This document shows, in pieces, positions 1-5,277 of a DNA stretch of 12,227 bases. The stretch is from DASUTW01 sp035513995 (GTDB lineage Bacteria > Actinomycetota > UBA4738 > CALAEC01), in NCBI GenBank assembly GCA_035513995.1, contig DATKBL010000133.1, forward strand, positions 1 through 12,227, read 5' to 3'. The first letter of the stretch is position 1; the number at the start of each line of letters is the position of its first letter. The notes beneath the pieces were generated by a model, which saw nothing but the letters and a program-made list of their open reading frames with translations, had not been told where the DNA came from and did no database searches. The position numbers and the translations under genes are program-made.

Positions 1-202
1 GCGTCACCACGAGGCCGCATCCGCGCTCGACGGCCTCCTCGACGACCTCCGAGGTCGGGTCGAGCGCGACCAGCACCCGAGCGGCCGGCCACGCCCGGTC
101 GCCCACCTGGAGACCGACGTTGTCCCAGGGCTCCGCCCACGGGGGAGGGAACAGCTCGTCGAGGGCGGCGATCCAGTCTCCGGCGCTCGGGCTGCCCGTC
201 AT
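1..202 (-). CDS. Nif3-like dinuclear metal center family protein (N-terminal part, truncated by window)
   Basis: Only the first 67 codons are present; the gene runs off the left edge. The visible protein has the N-terminal signature of the Nif3/YbgI family: an initial helix (WIAALDEL, residues 10-17), the hallmark WDNVGLQVGD (residues 26-35) and a following beta strand (VLVALDPT, residues 43-50). It breaks off at residue 67, just where the family's first metal-binding histidines would be expected. Family members form toroidal hexamers with a two-metal site and are often annotated as GTP cyclohydrolase 1 type 2, although the in vivo role is poorly defined. The ATG at 202 is the natural start. 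It has no Shine-Dalgarno sequence, but a TATGCT hexamer ends 9 bases upstream, which suggests a nearly leaderless transcript. The gene is divergent from the RTX-like gene at 305. Confidence 0.88.
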   Translation of the reverse strand, partial: MTGSPSAGDWIAALDELFPPPWAEPWDNVGLQVGDRAWPAARVLVALDPTSEVVEEAVERGCGLVVT

Positions 203-211
203 CGGAGCCGT

Positions 212-217
212 AGCATA
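212..217 (-). promoter_or_regulatory. Putative -10 hexamer of the Nif3-family gene (TATGCT)
   Basis: TATGCT on the minus strand lies 9 bases before the ATG at 202. It fits the actinobacterial TAnnnT -10 consensus and would place transcription initiation within about 3 bases of the start codon. No convincing -35 was found. The call rests on motif and spacing only. Confidence 0.4.
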
Positions 218-264
218 GCGCCGCCCGCGGCGCCCGACCTCTTCCCACCGAGGGGCGCCGGGTG

Positions 265-270
265 TACGCT
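265..270 (+). promoter_or_regulatory. Putative -10 hexamer of the RTX-like gene (TACGCT)
   Basis: TACGCT fits TAnnnT and lies 34 bases before the ATG at 305, leaving room for a leader of about 28 bases that carries the purine-rich Shine-Dalgarno tract at 286-303. A weak -35-like TTCCCA sits at 242-247 with a 17-base spacer. Confidence 0.42.
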
Positions 271-304
271 TCGCCGCGCTCGGACGGAGGAGAGGAGGGC
301 GGGG

Positions 305-895
305 ATGCGGACGACCTGGATGCGGGGGGCGGTGGCGCTCGCCGTGCTCACCGCGCTGACGCCGCTGGGAGCGGCGCGCGCGGGCGGCGGCACGAGGTGC
401 AAGGGCGAGCCGGTGACGATCGCCGCCACCGGAGGCGACGACACGATCAACGGCACCTCGGGACCCGACGTGATCAACGGCGGGGGCGGCGACGACGTGA
501 TCCGGGGGCGCGGCGGGCGGGACCGAATCTGCGGCGGCCCCGGCGAGGACTCCCTCTTCGGCGGCGGCGGGAACGACCTGCTCAAGGGCGGGGCCAAGAA
601 GGATCTGGTGAACGGCGGGCCGGGGAACGACTTCGGCTACGGCGGGCCCGGGCCCGACGACATGTTCGGCCTCGGCGGCAACGACGTGTTCCGGGGCCAG
701 GCCGGCGCCGACTTCATCTTCGGCGATTTCGGGTCCGATGAGCTGTTCGGCAACGGTGGCAACGACTGCATCACCACCGCCGACGGCACCGGTGGAAACG
801 ACCTGGGGAACGGGGGCTCGGGGTTCGACACCTCCACGAGCGACCCGGGCGACACGCTCGTGGGGTTCGAGCAGGAGGCCGTCTGCGGCGACTAG
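305..895 (+). CDS. Secreted RTX-like (hemolysin-type) calcium-binding repeat protein
   Basis: This 196-residue protein is predicted to be exported and to bind calcium through glycine/aspartate-rich nonapeptide repeats that fold into a parallel beta-roll. Residues 1-26 form a typical Sec signal peptide (positive MRTTWMR, hydrophobic core, ARA cleavage site). From about residue 43 to 150 roughly a dozen GGxGxDxhx repeats follow one another, such as GGGGDDVIR, GGGGNDLLK and GLGGNDVFR. Four cysteines (in TRCKG, RICGG, NDCIT and AVCGD) flank or interrupt the roll and could form disulfides outside the cell. Classical RTX toxins lack an N-terminal signal and use type I secretion; here a Sec signal is present and no type I secretion gene is nearby, as in many actinobacterial repeat proteins of unknown role. 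The ATG at 305 follows a strong GA-rich ribosome binding site. Its stop overlaps the stop of the convergent lipoate-ligase gene in a CTAG. Confidence 0.87.
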   Translation: MRTTWMRGAVALAVLTALTPLGAARAGGGTRCKGEPVTIAATGGDDTINGTSGPDVINGGGGDDVIRGRGGRDRICGGPGEDSLFGGGGNDLLKGGAKKDLVNGGPGNDFGYGGPGPDDMFGLGGNDVFRGQAGADFIFGDFGSDELFGNGGNDCITTADGTGGNDLGNGGSGFDTSTSDPGDTLVGFEQEAVCGD

Positions 896-1659
896 GCGGG
901 GATGTGGCGCGCGGCGAGCGAGCGCGCCGTCCCGATGGTCGTGGGGTCGACGGGGCGCTCCTCGAGGTCGAACCGCCCGCGAAAGGCCTCGAGGAGCGCC
1001 CCCTCCGCGCCCTCCCAGGTCAGGCCGGGGACCTCCTCGGCCAGGCTGCCCGCCGTCGACGGGTCCCACTCGATCTCCAGCGCCTCGTGGACGGGGAGCA
1101 GGACGTCTCGGATCAGGTCGCTCCCCTCCACGACCACCACCCCGCCGATGTGCGCGGCGCGCGCGATGACCCGCTGCCCCACCCCCATGATCTTGGTCCG
1201 GCCCCGGGCGTTCACGCTGTCTTCGCCCGGGCAGTACTCGCCGGGGACCTCCCCCACCCGGGCGTCCACCCCCAGCCCGCGGAAGGCCTCGACGGCGATC
1301 TCGGTGATCGCGTCGAAGCGATCACGGATCCCCTCGCGCGGCGCCCCGTCCGGGATCACCCACGAGAGGGCGATCGTCCCCTCGTGGAAGACGGCGGCCC
1401 GGCCGCCCGCGAGCCGCTCCACGACGCCGAAGCCCAGCGACCGGGCCGCCTCGATCGCCTCGGCGAAGCCCGGCGCCACCCGATCGCGCGGCCCGAACGC
1501 CACCAGCCTCCCGGGTCGGTGGACGCGTAGAGTCTCGGGCACGTCGCCCTCGGAGGCGCGCCGGAGGACGGCGTGCGACACCGCCGTGTCCATCCACTCG
1601 GGCTCCGGGAACCCCTGCCGGTGCAGCACAATCGCCCTGCTCCCCACGCCACCTCCCAC
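892..1659 (-). CDS. Lipoate-protein ligase / octanoyltransferase family protein (LplA/LipM-like)
   Basis: A 255-residue protein of the biotin/lipoate ligase fold, which attaches or transfers lipoyl or octanoyl groups to the lysine of E2 or GcvH domains. Visible motifs are ERLAGGRAAVFHEG (81-94, the substrate loop equivalent of RxxGGGAVxHxxG), EYCPGEDSVNARGRTKIMG (141-159) with the lysine K156 of the KIxG motif, and a following beta strand IGGVVVV. C143 sits near where LipM-type octanoyltransferases carry their catalytic cysteine, so ligase and transferase roles cannot be separated by eye. The start is ambiguous. The GTG at 1659 lies 9 bases after a TAGGAT hexamer (leaderless option), while an in-frame GTG at 1647 has GGAGG four bases before it; the two products differ by four residues. 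The gene follows the channel-like gene by 12 bp on the same strand, so co-transcription is likely. Confidence 0.83.
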   Translation of the reverse strand: MGGGVGSRAIVLHRQGFPEPEWMDTAVSHAVLRRASEGDVPETLRVHRPGRLVAFGPRDRVAPGFAEAIEAARSLGFGVVERLAGGRAAVFHEGTIALSWVIPDGAPREGIRDRFDAITEIAVEAFRGLGVDARVGEVPGEYCPGEDSVNARGRTKIMGVGQRVIARAAHIGGVVVVEGSDLIRDVLLPVHEALEIEWDPSTAGSLAEEVPGLTWEGAEGALLEAFRGRFDLEERPVDPTTIGTARSLAARHIPA

Positions 1660-1668
1660 GCCGGCAGC

Positions 1669-1674
1669 ATCCTA
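1669..1674 (-). promoter_or_regulatory. Putative internal -10 hexamer (TAGGAT) overlapping the channel gene's stop codon
   Basis: On the minus strand the TAG stop codon of the channel-like gene is the first half of TAGGAT, a good TAnnnT -10. It lies 9 bases before the GTG at 1659. It could let the lipoate-ligase gene be transcribed alone as well as from the upstream gene. Confidence 0.35.
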
Positions 1675-2352
1675 CGGCTTCCCCGCAGGGGCGTCCTGCT
1701 CGTCGCGCCGCTCGAGGAAGAAGCTGCCCAGGACGCCCGCGAGCGCACCGAACACCACCACCGCGTAGGTGGCCAGGACCACGTCGAGGACCTGCGCCAG
1801 CCCGCGGTCGATCCCCAGGGTCTGCCCCGAGACACTGGTCAGGGCGACCGCGTAGAGGGCCTCCCCGAACGCCTCGAACGGCAGGTACTGGAAGGCGATC
1901 TCGGACACGCCGAGCACCACCATGACGTGCACCGCCACGAGCCACCCCAGGCGACCGCCCAGCCGGGACCGGGCCGAGCGGGTGCCCCGCAGGGCCGAGG
2001 AGACGAGCCGACCCATCCTCGCCAGCCGGGCGACGATCAGCAGGCGCACGAAGCTCAGCACGGGGATCGCCAGCAGCAGGATCTGCCACCAGTGCCGCCT
2101 CAAGTACGCGAGCGGCCGGGGGGCGATCGTCAGCCGCACGAGGAACTCCACGACGAAGGCTCCCCAGAGCACCCAGACGAGCGCGGCCAGCGTCCGCTGC
2201 AGCCCCCCGCCCGGCACGGCCAGGGCCTGGCCCACGACCACGAGGAGGAAGATGATGCCCAGCACGGCCATCACCGGGCTCAGCCGCTCCTCGATCGCTC
2301 GAGCCAGGAGGTCTCGCTCCTCGGGGGTCTTGGTTGCGGGTTGCTTCGCCAC
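1672..2352 (-). CDS. Ion-channel-like (voltage-gated cation channel fold) membrane protein with degenerate pore filter
   Basis: The 226-residue protein has the layout of a six-helix cation channel. Hydrophobic segments lie at about 25-46, 55-77, 88-107, 136-153 and 188-212. An arginine-rich stretch (R103, R110, R112, R115, R122, R125, R128, R130, R134) sits in the S4 region, and a short re-entrant pore segment (163-182) lies before the last helix. The final helix and its tail (FGALAGVLGSFFLERR) closely resemble the S6 of bacterial potassium channel family proteins. The expected TVGYGD filter is absent; the sequence there is LTSVSGQTLGID (171-182), so potassium selectivity cannot be assumed. 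I chose the GTG at 2352 because longer in-frame starts give arginine/proline-rich sequence that overlaps the divergent gene. No clear Shine-Dalgarno or -10 was found for it. It is followed 12 bp later by the lipoate-ligase gene. Confidence 0.72.
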   Translation of the reverse strand: MAKQPATKTPEERDLLARAIEERLSPVMAVLGIIFLLVVVGQALAVPGGGLQRTLAALVWVLWGAFVVEFLVRLTIAPRPLAYLRRHWWQILLLAIPVLSFVRLLIVARLARMGRLVSSALRGTRSARSRLGGRLGWLVAVHVMVVLGVSEIAFQYLPFEAFGEALYAVALTSVSGQTLGIDRGLAQVLDVVLATYAVVVFGALAGVLGSFFLERRDEQDAPAGKP

Positions 2353-2393
2353 CTCGGGGGACTTCCCCGCGCCGTCCGCCCGGAAACAACGGG

Positions 2394-2399
2394 TACCGT
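2394..2399 (+). promoter_or_regulatory. Putative -10 hexamer for leaderless DCC-family gene (TACCGT)
   Basis: TACCGT ends exactly 6 bases before the GTG at 2406, so the seventh base, the usual initiation point, would be the first base of the start codon. This supports both the chosen GTG and a leaderless mRNA. The only purine tract (GGAGG) sits one base from the GTG, too close to act as a normal ribosome binding site. Confidence 0.5.
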
Positions 2400-2405
2400 G
2401 GAGGC

Positions 2406-2789
2406 GTGACGGACGGGGCGAGCACCGGCGGGGTCCTCCTCTTCGACGGGGGCTGCGGATTCTGCACACGGGTGGCCCGGTGGGTGGATCGCCGTCTCCC
2501 GCCGGGTCACCGCGTCGTTCCCTGGCAGCGGGTCCCCGACCTCTCCCGATGCGGGCTCACGGAGGAGCAGGCCGCCTCGGCCGCGTGGTGGATCGACGAG
2601 GAGGGTCGAGCCCATCGGGGCCATCTGGCCGCGGCCGAGGCGCTGCGTGCGATCGGCGGCCCGTGGGGCCTCGTGGGGTCCGCGATCCGGGTCCCGCCGA
2701 TCCGCTGGCTGGCGGCCGGCGTCTACGCGCTCGTCGCCCGGCTCCGCGGGCATCTCCCCGGCACGACGCCGGCCGTGCGAGACCGGTAG
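2406..2789 (+). CDS. DCC-family (DUF393) thiol-disulfide oxidoreductase-like protein
   Basis: A 127-residue protein of the DCC family (DUF393), predicted to have a thioredoxin-like fold. The defining motif is near the N terminus: FDGGCGFCTR (13-22), with D14, C17 and C20 forming the D-x-x-C-x-x-C signature. Family members also carry conserved tryptophan- and arginine-rich segments, seen here as VVPWQR (37-42) and IRWLAAGVYALVARLR (99-114). The reaction and partner are not known for most members; thiol-disulfide exchange is inferred from the fold and the two cysteines. The GTG at 2406 gives the normal family start and is preceded at the ideal leaderless distance by TACCGT. The next gene, paaI-like, begins 9 bp after the stop. 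The gene is divergent from the channel-like gene with only 53 bp between the start codons. Confidence 0.85.
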   Translation: MTDGASTGGVLLFDGGCGFCTRVARWVDRRLPPGHRVVPWQRVPDLSRCGLTEEQAASAAWWIDEEGRAHRGHLAAAEALRAIGGPWGLVGSAIRVPPIRWLAAGVYALVARLRGHLPGTTPAVRDR

Positions 2790-2792
2790 CGT
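2787..2792 (+). promoter_or_regulatory. Putative -10 hexamer for leaderless PaaI-type gene (TAGCGT)
   Basis: TAGCGT ends exactly 6 bases before the ATG at 2799, the same geometry as TACCGT before the preceding gene. Its first three bases are the TAG stop codon of the DCC-family gene. No Shine-Dalgarno sequence precedes the ATG; the spacer is GCCCCC. Confidence 0.5.
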
Positions 2793-2798
2793 GCCCCC

Positions 2799-3176
2799 AT
2801 GACGCCTCCGGATCCGCTGTCGGAGCTGCTCGGCTTCGAGCTGCTCGAGGAGGGGCCCGGCCGCGCCGTGATCCGGGCCGAGGTGGGCGACGGGCACCGG
2901 AACGCCCACGGGAGCGCCCACGGGGGGTTCGTGTTCGCCCTCGCCGACGCCGCCCTCGCCGTGGCCTCGAACAGCCACGGGCCGAAGGCCGTGGCCATCG
3001 CCGCCTCGATCCACTTCACCAGGGCCGCCGTGGTCGGTGACGTGCTGACGGCCCGAGCCCGGGAGATCTCGCTCGGGGCCCGGGCCGCGACCTACGAGAT
3101 CGAGGTCACCGCGGAGGACGGTTCCCCCGTCGCGCTCTTCACCGGCACCGTCCACCGACGCGGCGACGAGGCGTGA
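2799..3176 (+). CDS. paaI: PaaI family acyl-CoA thioesterase (hotdog fold)
   Basis: A 125-residue single hotdog domain, the usual size for PaaI-type thioesterases, which hydrolyse (hydroxy)phenylacetyl-CoA or other acyl-CoA thioesters in the cytoplasm. The diagnostic motif is NAHGSAHGGFVFALAD (35-50): N35, the HGG at 41-43 and the catalytic-type acidic residue D50 at the start of the central helix are all present. The second half has the expected strands (SIHFTRAAVVGD, 70-81, and ALFTGTVHR, 112-120). The substrate cannot be read from the sequence and no phenylacetate pathway genes are near, so a housekeeping clearance role for stalled acyl-CoA is as likely as aromatic catabolism. It follows the DCC-family gene by 9 bp but appears to have its own leaderless promoter. 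Its end is followed by a strong hairpin at 3215. Confidence 0.88.
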   Translation: MTPPDPLSELLGFELLEEGPGRAVIRAEVGDGHRNAHGSAHGGFVFALADAALAVASNSHGPKAVAIAASIHFTRAAVVGDVLTARAREISLGARAATYEIEVTAEDGSPVALFTGTVHRRGDEA

Positions 3177-3214
3177 TCGTCGGATCTCGGCTGAGCTGAA
3201 GAGAGATTGGATCC

Positions 3215-3239
3215 AGGGGGCCCCGGACCGGGGCCCCCT
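3215..3239. terminator. Strong GC hairpin between convergent genes, probable bidirectional terminator
   Basis: A perfect 10-bp inverted repeat, AGGGGGCCCC / GGGGCCCCCT, with a 5-base loop (GGACC) lies in the 78-bp gap between the convergent paaI-like gene (ends 3176) and TlpA-like gene (ends 3255). There is no U-tract on either side, which is common for terminators in high-GC actinobacteria. Position and symmetry favour termination for both strands. Confidence 0.65.
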
Positions 3240-3254
3240 CGACCGCGTCCGGGG

Positions 3255-3902
3255 TCACGAGGCGCGCAGCATCTCGCGAAGCGCTTCCCGGAGAGCCCCC
3301 TCCTCGACCTGCCCCTCCGCGGCGGCCAGCACGACGCCCTCCGCGTCCACGAGGTAGAGCGTGGGGAACCCCCTGATGCCCATCGCCCGGGCCAGGGTCC
3401 CTTCGTCGTCGTCCAGCGCCACCGGGAGCGAGATCCCCCCGTCCTCCACGAACTCGGTGATGCTCGGCCCCGGGCGATCGTCCGCGGCGGTGGCCACCGT
3501 GACCATCTCGATCCCCGGGAACTCCTCGGCGAGCCGATCGATGACGGGCATCTCGGCCCGGCACGACGGGCACCAGGGCGCCCAGATCGCGATCAGCGAG
3601 GGGGGCCCGGGCGACCATGACGCCCTGCCGCCGCCGAGCTCCGGCGCGGAGAACGCGGGGAAGGTCTCGCCGGCCTCGAACGGAGTGGAGCGCGGCGGGC
3701 CGGAGGCCTCCACCTCGCCGACCGGGGCGGGGTCGCCGCCCCCTCGCGTCGTCAGGAACGCGACCGCGCCGATCACGGCCACGACCGCGAGGGGGATGCC
3801 CCACGTCCGGATCGCCCGCCTGCGCCGCCCCCGCCGCTGCTCCTCGAGCCGCGCGAGCTTCGCCGCCTCGCGCCGCTCGCGCTTCGTCGTGCGTTCAGCC
3901 AT
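3255..3902 (-). CDS. Membrane-anchored TlpA/ResA-like thioredoxin-fold protein
   Basis: A 215-residue thiol-disulfide protein acting outside the membrane. It has a strongly basic, charged cytoplasmic N terminus (residues 1-33), one membrane anchor (about 36-51), a proline/glycine-rich linker, and a TlpA/AhpC-TSA-type domain from about residue 76. The active site is WAPWCPSC (107-114, CxxC at 111 and 114), and the cis-proline is in GIRGFPT (175-181, P180). TlpA-type proteins reduce or rearrange disulfides of exported proteins or assist cytochrome maturation. The ATG at 3902 overlaps the last base of the upstream stop codon (TGATG), with GAGGAG a few bases before it; an alternative GTG one codon earlier is less attractive. 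The coupling to a MauE-type membrane protein suggests that MauE supplies or relays electrons across the membrane to this thioredoxin, an inference from known MauE/MauD-like pairs. Confidence 0.88.
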   Translation of the reverse strand: MAERTTKRERREAAKLARLEEQRRGRRRRAIRTWGIPLAVVAVIGAVAFLTTRGGGDPAPVGEVEASGPPRSTPFEAGETFPAFSAPELGGGRASWSPGPPSLIAIWAPWCPSCRAEMPVIDRLAEEFPGIEMVTVATAADDRPGPSITEFVEDGGISLPVALDDDEGTLARAMGIRGFPTLYLVDAEGVVLAAAEGQVEEGALREALREMLRAS

Positions 3903-4396
3903 CACATCTCCTCAGGGTCCTCGTCCTCGGCCAGCAGAGCGTCCAGCTCCCACGGGCCCCGCGGCAGGAACAGCACCAGCCCGGCGACGCCGATCAGCAC
4001 CAGGTCCCGGACGATGTCGAACCAGCTGACGCCCTGACCGGGCCCCCCTCCTCCGAAGCAGCCGCAGTCGATCGCCAGCCCCCGGGCCTTGGCCTGGGCC
4101 ATCCCGACGAGGAAGGCCACCAGCAGGAGGCCCGTGGCGATCGCCGAGAAACGCACGAACAGCCCGAGGATCAGGAAGAGCCCCAGGGCCACCTCCACCC
4201 ACGGGAGCGCCGCGGCCAGTGGACGCACCATCGCGTCGGGGAGGAGCCGGTAGGAGTCGATCGCCAGCGCCATCCCCTGCTGGTCCCCCACCTTGACGAG
4301 ACCAGCCCACAGGAGGAGCCCGCCCAGCGCCAGCCTGGACGCGAGGTGCAGGAGCCGGAGCATCCTGCGGTCGGTGTCGATCGCCGCGATGGCCAT
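3902..4396 (-). CDS. MauE/DoxX family redox-associated membrane protein
   Basis: A 164-residue integral membrane protein with four predicted helices at about 17-36, 60-82, 86-103 and 127-146. Family landmarks are LLLWAGLVKVGD (27-38), LPWVEVALGLFLILG (64-78) and the cysteine motif AIDCGCFGG (108-116), with C111 and C113 near the membrane face. MauE-type proteins are needed for disulfide chemistry in methylamine dehydrogenase maturation; homologues in other bacteria are found next to thioredoxin-like proteins, as here. I chose the ATG at 4396 because it follows a GATACT hexamer by 9 bases and excludes a proline-rich, non-membrane extension. The stop overlaps the TlpA-like start by one base (TGATG), so the two are translationally coupled. 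No methylamine dehydrogenase genes are present, so general extracytoplasmic thiol redox work is more likely. Confidence 0.87.
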   Translation of the reverse strand: MAIAAIDTDRRMLRLLHLASRLALGGLLLWAGLVKVGDQQGMALAIDSYRLLPDAMVRPLAAALPWVEVALGLFLILGLFVRFSAIATGLLLVAFLVGMAQAKARGLAIDCGCFGGGGPGQGVSWFDIVRDLVLIGVAGLVLFLPRGPWELDALLAEDEDPEEM

Positions 4397-4405
4397 GGCG
4401 GTACG

Positions 4406-4411
4406 AGTATC
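4406..4411 (-). promoter_or_regulatory. Putative -10 hexamer of the MauE-TlpA operon (GATACT)
   Basis: GATACT on the minus strand matches the key A2 and T6 positions of the -10 consensus and ends 9 bases before the ATG at 4396. No Shine-Dalgarno sequence precedes that ATG, so a nearly leaderless mRNA is likely. Confidence 0.42.
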
Positions 4412-4477
4412 GGCGGGGGGTGGGCAAGGGTGGCGGGCCTGAGGACCCGGGATCGAGGGTCCGGTCGGCCCCCGGTG

Positions 4478-4483
4478 TAGGGT
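4478..4483 (+). promoter_or_regulatory. Putative -10 hexamer of the eight-helix membrane protein gene (TAGGGT)
   Basis: TAGGGT fits TAnnnT and lies 23 bases before the GTG at 4507. The leader would include the Shine-Dalgarno sequence GAGGAGG with 5 bases before the GTG. No -35 was recognised. Confidence 0.42.
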
Positions 4484-4506
4484 CACGCTGACGAGAGGAG
4501 GGCGAC

Positions 4507-5277
4507 GTGGCTCGGAGCGGAGAGCGCGCGGTGGCCCAGGGTCCCTCGACGGGGCGAGCGAGGGCCTTCCGTGTGATCGCGGTGATCATGGCCGTCTCGG
4601 CCCTGGCCTTCGGGCTCGTCACCGCGGTCGTGGGCGTGGTCAGCGAGGCGCAGGAGATCCACGCGTTTCACAACGTCATCGTGGCCTCGCTCCTCCTGGT
4701 CCTTTCCGCGCCCCCAGCGATCGCCGCGGCTCGGGCGCCGGAGCGCGCGGCGACGCCCCTCCTTCATCTCGTGATGCTCGGCGTCGCCGGCGCGGCCACC
4801 ATGGTGGCGGCGCTGATGATCGACGTCTTCACGCTCCCCTTCATCGTGCTGACCGTCGTGCTCCTCGCGCTGCGCGTGCCCCGCGAGCCTGCGATCGGGC
4901 CGGGGCGGCCCAGCATCCCCCTCGTGGTCCTGGTGGTGGCGGCGACCGTGCCCCTGTTCGGGTACGCCCTCGACCAGGCGGAGCTCCAGCGGGTGGACGC
5001 GACGAGCGAGCACGCAGAGTTCAACCACTGGGTGGAGACGTCCTTCTACGCGGCGGCGATCCCCCTGCTCGGGGCGCTGGCCGCGATCCGTCCTCGCGCC
5101 TTCCGGCTGCCCGCGTGGTCCGCGGGCCTCGCGCTCGCGGTCATGGGCGCGGGGTCGCTCCTCCTCCCCGCCCACGCCTCGGCGCTCGACGCGGCGTGGG
5201 GCTGGGCCGCCCTGGTCGGAGGCCTCGTCTTCCTGGGCGTGGCCGAGTGGGAGGCCCGCCGCAGGGGCGCTAGCTGA
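4507..5277 (+). CDS. Uncharacterised integral membrane protein, about eight helices
   Basis: I do not recognise the family. The 256-residue protein is almost entirely hydrophobic, with predicted helices at about 22-45, 56-76, 84-104, 106-123, 136-154, 177-195, 202-221 and 230-247, and a basic N terminus consistent with a cytoplasmic start. Polar residues that stand out are paired histidines in a loop or helix edge (IHAFHN, 51-56, with H52 and H55) and SEHAEFNHWVETSFY (167-181, with H169 and H174). Such residues could bind a metal or cofactor or simply line an interfacial loop. The GTG at 4507 follows GAGGAGG at a 5-base distance, and a TAGGGT promoter element lies just upstream. It is divergent from the MauE-TlpA operon, and its 3' end overlaps the convergent PEP-mutase-family gene by 8 bp, so it is probably a single-gene transcript. 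It is a real gene by ribosome binding site, codon bias and hydrophobicity pattern. Confidence 0.8.
   Translation: MARSGERAVAQGPSTGRARAFRVIAVIMAVSALAFGLVTAVVGVVSEAQEIHAFHNVIVASLLLVLSAPPAIAAARAPERAATPLLHLVMLGVAGAATMVAALMIDVFTLPFIVLTVVLLALRVPREPAIGPGRPSIPLVVLVVAATVPLFGYALDQAELQRVDATSEHAEFNHWVETSFYAAAIPLLGALAAIRPRAFRLPAWSAGLALAVMGAGSLLLPAHASALDAAWGWAALVGGLVFLGVAEWEARRRGAS

Noticed and set aside
1322..2467. 381-codon minus-strand frame over the channel and lipoate-ligase genes
   Set aside because: Proline/arginine/glycine-rich shadow; the other minus-strand frame encodes the membrane helices and ligase motifs.
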